A stretch of DNA of 9,457 nt, taken from the NCBI GenBank assembly GCA_012962735.1, contig DTXA01000262.1, positions 1 to 9,457 of the forward strand. The letters are read 5' to 3'. A model generated the notes under the pieces. That model made no database searches. It was given only the letters and a program-made list of their open reading frames with translations, and was not told where the DNA came from. The stretch comes from Candidatus Latescibacterota bacterium. Its GTDB lineage: Bacteria; Latescibacterota; 4484-107; B68-G9. Positions 5,619 through 9,457 of this stretch are shown in pieces. The position numbers were made by a program, and so were the translations under genes. Each line of letters starts with the position of its first letter. Position 1 is the first letter of the stretch.

Positions 5619-7772
5619 TCATCCCCCTCCAGCTATGATGTAGAGCGTCCTCCCCCTGATATATAGGTCGAGAGGATAGAACAGGAAATCCGAAAGGGTC
5701 CTCATCTTGGAGAAAAACATGTTCATATCCCCCACGAAGGTCCTGGGCACGAAGACAATATCCCCCCTCCGCAGGGGGAGATTCTGGCCGAGGTCCCCCT
5801 CCTTGAGGAGCCGGTCGACGTTCACAGTTACGGCCCTGGGCCTGGATAGGTCCCCACGGAAGATCACCACGCTTTTGAGGGCGGCATTGTCGGTGTACCC
5901 GCCAGCCTTGGAGAGCGCTGTCAACAAATCCATATCCCTCGTAAAAGGATAGAGGCCCGGACTCCTCACCTCCCCAAAGACGTAGATTCCCTGTCCCGCT
6001 TCCGGAAGCTCGGGGACCACGATCCTATCCCCGGCGTCAAGTACGATGTTCTGGCTCATATCCCCCTTGAACATAGCGTCATATAGATTCACCCGGAAGC
6101 TCCTGTTCCCTCTGGTAACTCGGACGTTCTCCAGGTCCGCGTTCGGGGCAGGACCGCCGACCTTCATCAAGAGGTCCAGAAGTGTCGTCTTCCCCTTAAG
6201 GAAGTAAACTCCAGGCCCGCCGGCTCCCATTTTGACGTTCACGGCACCAAGCAAAAGGACCTTCTTGCTACGGTACTCCTTAACCGTCACGTTTATCCGA
6301 GGGAACTGTACGAACTCCTGTAGTCGTTCGGTGAGCAGACTGTCCACCTGTCTGATCGTCAGCCCATCCACTTTGATGTCCTCCAGGAACCAGTAGGATA
6401 TGGTGCCGTCGTCCTGGACGGTCACAGTGGACCTACGCTCGGTAGCCCCTTCCCAAAGCACTATCTCCAGGACATCCCTGGGGCCCACGAGGTACTCCGG
6501 GATGCCCGAGACCTCGGTGTAGACTTTGTTTCCCATGACCTCAGTTCGAGGCCTCCAGCTGAATACGGGCCTCCGAGCTGAGCCCTCGGCCGCCTTCTCT
6601 GGCCTTCTGGTCCCCAATATGAACCAAACCTTCACCCCCTCTTCGTAGCTGATCGCGGCTAAGTCCACCCTGCCGTCGCCGTTCAGGTCCGAGGGCACTA
6701 TTCCATAATAAGTACCGTGGGAGGGAAACTTCCCCCGGACCTCCTTCCATCCTCCATGTCCATCGTTCAGCCAGAACCTTATCCCCTCCCCATCCAAGGA
6801 GCCGGCCAACAGGTCCGGGGAACCGTCCCCATCTATGTCCGGGGCGACGATCCTCCAGAAACTCCCGTCTTGCGTCGGCGACTTCCCTCGTCTCCATCCT
6901 CCCTTGCCGTCCCCAAGCCAGACCCGCACACCCCTCAGATAGCTCCCTACGGCGATATCTGGGTTGCCGTCCCCGTTGAAGTCCTCAGCTACGATCCCCC
7001 AGTACCGCCCGTCCCTGGTCGGATCTATCCCTGAGGTCCATCCCCCCCTGCCGTCCCCAAGCCAGACCCGCACGCCCAGCCCCGGCCCCCAACCCGAGGC
7101 GGCGATGTCCGGGTTGCCGTCCCGATTGAAATCTGCAACCGCCACATCCCGGAACACCCCCGTGTAGAACGGCCCCACCTGTACCGTCCACCTCCCGGCC
7201 CCGTCGCCTAGCCAAACCTGCACCCCCCCCTCCTCCTCGGAGGTTGCGTTGGCCGCCACTATGTCCACGTTCCCGTCCAGATCGATGTCTGCAAGCCGGA
7301 TGTTCTCGTACCTTCCGAAGTCCGTGGGCTTGTCCACCGGTGTCCAGGTCCCATAGCCTCCGTTCAGCCAGACCCAGATTCCCTCACCCTCCACCGCACC
7401 CCAGGCGCTGGCCACCACATCGTCCAGTCCATCTCCGTCCAGATCTCCCACCGCTAGGCCGTGGACCTCCCCCATGGCCGTCAAAGGGCCCCACCTCCTC
7501 CACCCGCCTGCCCCATCGGCCATCCAGAGGAATATCCCACCGGGCAGGGTGCTCCCCGCGGCTATGTCCGGGTTTCCGTCGCCGTCGAAATCCCCTACGT
7601 CCAGCTCCCGGTAATGTCCGACCCCCCCCACCGGCCCTCCACGGACAGGCGAGAACCCCGGACGCCTCGGAAAACACCCGATAACCAGGACCAAAAGGAT
7701 AAACCTCAGACCCAGGCCCCCATACAATATCGAGACACCTCGTCTGGGGCTATATCCCCTTTCGTCCTTCAC
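5619..7772 (-). CDS. Wza/SLBB polysaccharide export lipoprotein fused to an N-terminal seven-repeat FG-GAP propeller
   Basis: Predicted outer-membrane exit channel for the polysaccharide; 717 residues, about twice a usual Wza-type protein. A basic N-terminus leads to a hydrophobic stretch (23-32) ending in lipobox VIGC, Cys33. Residues about 55-385 hold seven FG-GAP/VCBS repeats of 48-52 residues. Each has a DxDxDGxxD-type calcium loop, starting at 61, 110, 162, 214, 264, 312 and 362, and most a WLGDG-GGW-like strand, consistent with a closed seven-bladed beta-propeller. After a linker comes a Poly_export domain (about 424-499, beginning YLVGPRDVLEI), then SLBB-type repeats (about 504-590 and 595-690) and a short hydrophobic tail that may form the membrane helix. 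Start GTG 7772 has AGGAGG 7 nt upstream. First gene after the promoter at 7897-7869. The propeller's role is not known; glycan, calcium or partner binding is inference. Confidence 0.92.
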   Translation of the reverse strand: MKDERGYSPRRGVSILYGGLGLRFILLVLVIGCFPRRPGFSPVRGGPVGGVGHYRELDVGDFDGDGNPDIAAGSTLPGGIFLWMADGAGGWRRWGPLTAMGEVHGLAVGDLDGDGLDDVVASAWGAVEGEGIWVWLNGGYGTWTPVDKPTDFGRYENIRLADIDLDGNVDIVAANATSEEEGGVQVWLGDGAGRWTVQVGPFYTGVFRDVAVADFNRDGNPDIAASGWGPGLGVRVWLGDGRGGWTSGIDPTRDGRYWGIVAEDFNGDGNPDIAVGSYLRGVRVWLGDGKGGWRRGKSPTQDGSFWRIVAPDIDGDGSPDLLAGSLDGEGIRFWLNDGHGGWKEVRGKFPSHGTYYGIVPSDLNGDGRVDLAAISYEEGVKVWFILGTRRPEKAAEGSARRPVFSWRPRTEVMGNKVYTEVSGIPEYLVGPRDVLEIVLWEGATERRSTVTVQDDGTISYWFLEDIKVDGLTIRQVDSLLTERLQEFVQFPRINVTVKEYRSKKVLLLGAVNVKMGAGGPGVYFLKGKTTLLDLLMKVGGPAPNADLENVRVTRGNRSFRVNLYDAMFKGDMSQNIVLDAGDRIVVPELPEAGQGIYVFGEVRSPGLYPFTRDMDLLTALSKAGGYTDNAALKSVVIFRGDLSRPRAVTVNVDRLLKEGDLGQNLPLRRGDIVFVPRTFVGDMNMFFSKMRTLSDFLFYPLDLYIRGRTLYIIAGGG
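6905..7073 (-). repeat. Near-identical DNA in adjacent FG-GAP blades
   Basis: The same 25-nt string occurs at 6905-6929 and 7049-7073, 144 nt (48 codons) apart. It encodes the RVWLGDG-type strand in neighbouring blades. This is tighter than protein-level constraint requires and points to fairly recent blade duplication or gene conversion inside the propeller. Confidence 0.6.
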
Positions 7773-7779
7773 CGCTACT

Positions 7780-7785
7780 CCTCCT
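7780..7785 (-). promoter_or_regulatory. Ribosome binding site of the export lipoprotein
   Basis: AGGAGG on the minus strand, 7 nt before GTG 7772-7770. It supports the GTG start and a complete lipoprotein signal peptide. Confidence 0.8.
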
Positions 7786-7808
7786 TTTAAACTAACATAG
7801 ACCCGATT

Positions 7809-7823
7809 GAGACCTTAGAGACC
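7809..7823. repeat. Direct repeat GAGACC-TTA-GAGACC in the operon leader
   Basis: Two identical hexamers at 7809-7814 and 7818-7823, 9 nt apart centre to centre, in the 5' untranslated region between the leader hairpin and the RBS. Could be an operator half-site pair or RNA-binding sites; could also be chance in a short stretch. Confidence 0.3.
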
Positions 7824-7859
7824 CCCAAAAAGTCGAGGCGAAGCAAAAAACTTCTTGGG
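7824..7859 (-). promoter_or_regulatory. Stem-loop at the 5' end of the predicted operon mRNA
   Basis: Minus strand 7859-7850 (CCCAAGAAGT) pairs with 7833-7824 (ACTTTTTGGG) over 10 bp with one G-U pair, around a 16-nt loop. With a start near 7862 the stem begins within a few nucleotides of the 5' end. That placement fits an mRNA-stabilising or regulatory leader. The stem is followed by GGTCTC rather than a T-run, so it is not a classical terminator. Confidence 0.5.
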
Positions 7860-7861
7860 AC
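7834..7861. repeat. Intergenic repeat, copy 3 (inside the leader hairpin)
   Basis: On the plus strand: CGAGGCGAAG, then a short A-run, then ACTTCTTGGGAC. Shares the GCGAAG and ACTTCTTGGGAC core with copies 1 and 2. It overlaps the 5' arm and loop of the leader stem. Confidence 0.5.
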
Positions 7862-7868
7862 TTATCTA

Positions 7869-7897
7869 AATATATCTCAAATATGAACAAATGTCAA
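7869..7897 (-). promoter_or_regulatory. Sigma70-type promoter of the exopolysaccharide operon
   Basis: The minus strand carries a consensus -35 TTGACA (7897-7892), a 17-nt spacer and a near-consensus -10 TATATT (7874-7869), inside an AT-rich island in otherwise GC-rich DNA. A T-run upstream (7910-7906) could act as an UP element. The predicted start is near 7862, giving a leader of about 90 nt before GTG 7772. It separates the export operon from the isomerase gene. Confidence 0.88.
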
Positions 7898-7914
7898 GAT
7901 TTCACAAAAAGTAT

Positions 7915-7937
7915 CTGAGCGAAGAACCTCTTGGGGC
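7915..7937. repeat. Intergenic repeat, copy 2 (between the isomerase stop and the promoter)
   Basis: On the plus strand: CTGAGCGAAGA then ACCTCTTGGGGC. Best match is copy 1 at 5592-5613. The minus strand of this copy also folds (7933-7926 with 7912-7905, 8 bp including two G-U pairs, 13-nt loop), so two related hairpins flank the promoter. Confidence 0.5.
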
Positions 7938-7942
7938 TATAT

Positions 7943-9457
7943 TTAAAACTCGTAGAAGAGGTACCTTTTGTCCTGCACCTCGGCCCGACGCTTCACCCCC
8001 TCCAACCAGGCCGTGTACACCTCCTGCCTCCTCTGGGCCAACATCCTCCCCCTTATGTCCTCCTTCTCCTTCTCGAACGCCTCCCGGTCCGGGGGAAAGC
8101 GCTCTACGAGCTCCAAGATGTAGGCAGCCCTCTCCGTGGTCACAACCCCAGAATGATCTCCCGGCTTCTTCAGCCGGAACGCAACCTCGACGAAAGCGTT
8201 CCTCCCCCCGACCCCGGGAATGTACCCCGTCCTGGTGAACTTCCCCGTCTCCTTGACCTCTATACCTAGTCCCCGGCCCACCTCCTTCAAGGACTCCCCA
8301 CGTGATAGTCGATACAGTGCCGGCTCAAGCCTCCTACGGGCCAACTCCCTTCTCTTCTCCAGCTCGACCAGCCTCCGCACCTGCTCCCGTACCTCCCCCA
8401 AGGGCTGTACCCCCGCCTCCTTCCTCTCGGTCAGTTGTACTACGTAAAAGGCGTCTTCGTCCTCGTACGACCGGACAGACCCAACCCGAGCGTGGAATGC
8501 GAAAGCCACCAATGCTCCTGCAGTCCCTATCCCCGGCACGAACGTCCCCTCCCCGAAAAAGCCCGTGTCCCCTACCTTGAGGCCCTCCTCCTGGGCGGCC
8601 CCGCGAAGATCGCCCAACTGCTCCGCATCTTTCAACAACTCCTGGGCTTGGTTGTCCAGCCTCTCCAAGGTCTCCTCTCCCGGCTCCACCTTCACCAAGA
8701 TGTGCCTGGCCCGAACTTCCACATCCTCCCCTTTCCCCCTTCTGTCCTCCACCTTTATGACGTGCCACCCGAACCTGGTCAGAACCGGGTCCGACACATC
8801 CCCTGGCTTCATCCCGAAGGCCACTTCCTCGAACTCCCTTACCATCCGTCCCCTGGGGAAGTACCCCAGATCTCCCCCCTTCTGGGCCGACCCCGGGTCG
8901 TCGGAGTAATCCCTGGCCAGCTCCTCGAAGTCCTCCCCTGCTCTCGCCCTCTCCGCCAGCTCCCGGGCCTCCTCGAGCGCTATCATGGAATCCGAGGGCG
9001 TGGGCACTTTGCGGAACGCAACGTACAGAAGCCTCGCCCTCCTGCCCCGCCAGAAGTCCTCCCGGTGGGCCCGGTAGTACGCCTGCAGCTCCTCCTCCCC
9101 TACCTCCACCAGGGAATCCGGTATCTCTCTGAAGGGCACCTCCATGTACCGCACCCGCACCTTCTCCCCTTCGGCCCGGTACCGCTCCCACACCTCCGGA
9201 TCTGACACCTTCGCCCCAGCCAGCACCTCCTGCCTCAGTTTCCAGAAGGGCAGGACCGAACGGGTCCAATCTTCCAGGTACAGCACCAACCTCTGGGCCA
9301 TCGGGTCCTGGAAGGTGGAGGGGTTCTGGAGGAAGGCTCGGTAGCGCTCCACATCGAAGTTCCCGGAGGAATCCTGGAAGACCTTATACCCCCGGACGAA
9401 ATCTGGGGGATTGTTGAGGAGGAACTGGACCACCTCCCGGTCCGTGGCCTTTATACC
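7943..9457 (-). CDS. Periplasmic parvulin-type peptidyl-prolyl isomerase/chaperone (SurA/PpiD-like), C-terminal 504 residues
   Basis: Folding factor for envelope or outer-membrane proteins; the N-terminus lies beyond the right edge. The frame is open through 9457 (first visible residues GIKATDRE), so the apparent GTG start at 9433 is internal. Residues 5-125 (partial numbering) resemble the SurA_N/PpiD helical chaperone region (NNPPDF, then an FDVERYRAFL segment). A clear parvulin domain follows at about 141-238: FEELARDYSDDPGS, KGGDLGYF and FGWHVIKVED. A second, weaker one starts at ARHILVKVEP (about 250) and runs to YVVQLTER. The C-terminal part (about 388-453) repeats the same pattern, with YIPGVG echoing FVPGIG of the second. 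The protein is charged and helix-rich, ending FYEF at TAA 7945-7943. It is upstream of, and separated by a promoter from, the export operon; assistance in exporter assembly is possible but inferred. Confidence 0.9.
   Translation of the reverse strand, partial: GIKATDREVVQFLLNNPPDFVRGYKVFQDSSGNFDVERYRAFLQNPSTFQDPMAQRLVLYLEDWTRSVLPFWKLRQEVLAGAKVSDPEVWERYRAEGEKVRVRYMEVPFREIPDSLVEVGEEELQAYYRAHREDFWRGRRARLLYVAFRKVPTPSDSMIALEEARELAERARAGEDFEELARDYSDDPGSAQKGGDLGYFPRGRMVREFEEVAFGMKPGDVSDPVLTRFGWHVIKVEDRRGKGEDVEVRARHILVKVEPGEETLERLDNQAQELLKDAEQLGDLRGAAQEEGLKVGDTGFFGEGTFVPGIGTAGALVAFAFHARVGSVRSYEDEDAFYVVQLTERKEAGVQPLGEVREQVRRLVELEKRRELARRRLEPALYRLSRGESLKEVGRGLGIEVKETGKFTRTGYIPGVGGRNAFVEVAFRLKKPGDHSGVVTTERAAYILELVERFPPDREAFEKEKEDIRGRMLAQRRQEVYTAWLEGVKRRAEVQDKRYLFYEF

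Noticed and set aside
5619..7772. Propeller and exporter as two genes joined by a lost stop or frameshift
   Set aside because: The frame is continuous, a single strong RBS and lipobox precede it, and a plain linker joins the domains; no start signal is seen before the Poly_export domain.
7244..7790. Pro/Arg-rich plus-strand frames opposite the propeller
   Set aside because: Antisense shadows created by repeated Gly/Asp codons of the FG-GAP blades.
7905..7933. Upstream hairpin as a classical rho-independent terminator for the isomerase gene
   Set aside because: Its T-run forms the 3' arm of the stem instead of following it, and the stem is weak (8 bp, two G-U pairs).
8435..9205. 256-residue plus-strand open frame opposite the isomerase
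   Set aside because: Pro/Leu-rich antisense shadow of the parvulin gene, with no RBS or recognisable domain.
9431..9433. GTG at 9433 as start of the isomerase
   Set aside because: The frame continues open to the window edge with family-like residues and no signal peptide is visible, so the gene is truncated by the window.

Overview
The window looks like chromosomal DNA from an uncultured diderm (Gram-negative) bacterium. It is GC-rich, uses AGG (Arg) and ATA (Ile) codons freely, and encodes outer-membrane and periplasmic machinery: a Wza-type lipoprotein, a SurA/PpiD-type chaperone and SPOR domains. The domain fusions and codon use suggest a candidate phylum, perhaps FCB-like and perhaps thermophilic. 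That placement is inference from style, not from a marker gene. All real genes lie on the minus strand, so they are read from high to low coordinates; the many plus-strand open frames are shadows.

Layout in order of transcription. (1) 9457-7943: the C-terminal 504 residues of a periplasmic peptidyl-prolyl isomerase/chaperone whose start lies outside the window. (2) 7942-7773: an intergenic region with a strong sigma70-type promoter (TTGACA, 17-nt spacer, TATATT), a hairpin at the predicted 5' end of the transcript and two copies of a short repeat. (3) 7772-5619: a polysaccharide export lipoprotein of the Wza/SLBB class carrying an N-terminal seven-repeat FG-GAP (calcium-loop) beta-propeller. 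(4) 5554-2558: a 998-residue Wzz/BY-kinase co-polymerase with an added third membrane helix and two C-terminal SPOR domains. (5) 2557-2353: a gap holding scraps of coding-like sequence in several frames. (6) 2352-2155: a 65-residue two-helix membrane protein of unknown family, followed by a strong rho-independent terminator at 2145-2114. (7) 2101-734: a Wzy/O-antigen-ligase family polymerase. (8) 692-663: a possible 9-codon leader whose stop overlaps the GTG start of (9) 663-1: the N-terminal 221 residues of a Wzx-type flippase that runs off the window.

Genes 3 to 9 form a Wzx/Wzy-dependent exopolysaccharide or capsule locus. The flippase moves undecaprenyl-linked repeat units across the inner membrane, the polymerase joins them, the Wzz/BY-kinase controls chain length and export, and the SLBB lipoprotein forms the outer-membrane exit. 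The unusual part is that both envelope-spanning components carry extra periplasmic modules: a beta-propeller on the outer-membrane exporter and peptidoglycan-binding SPOR domains on the kinase. Together they suggest an export machine fixed to the cell wall and possibly calcium-sensitive. No glycosyltransferase, RNA gene, insertion sequence or CRISPR array is visible in this window.
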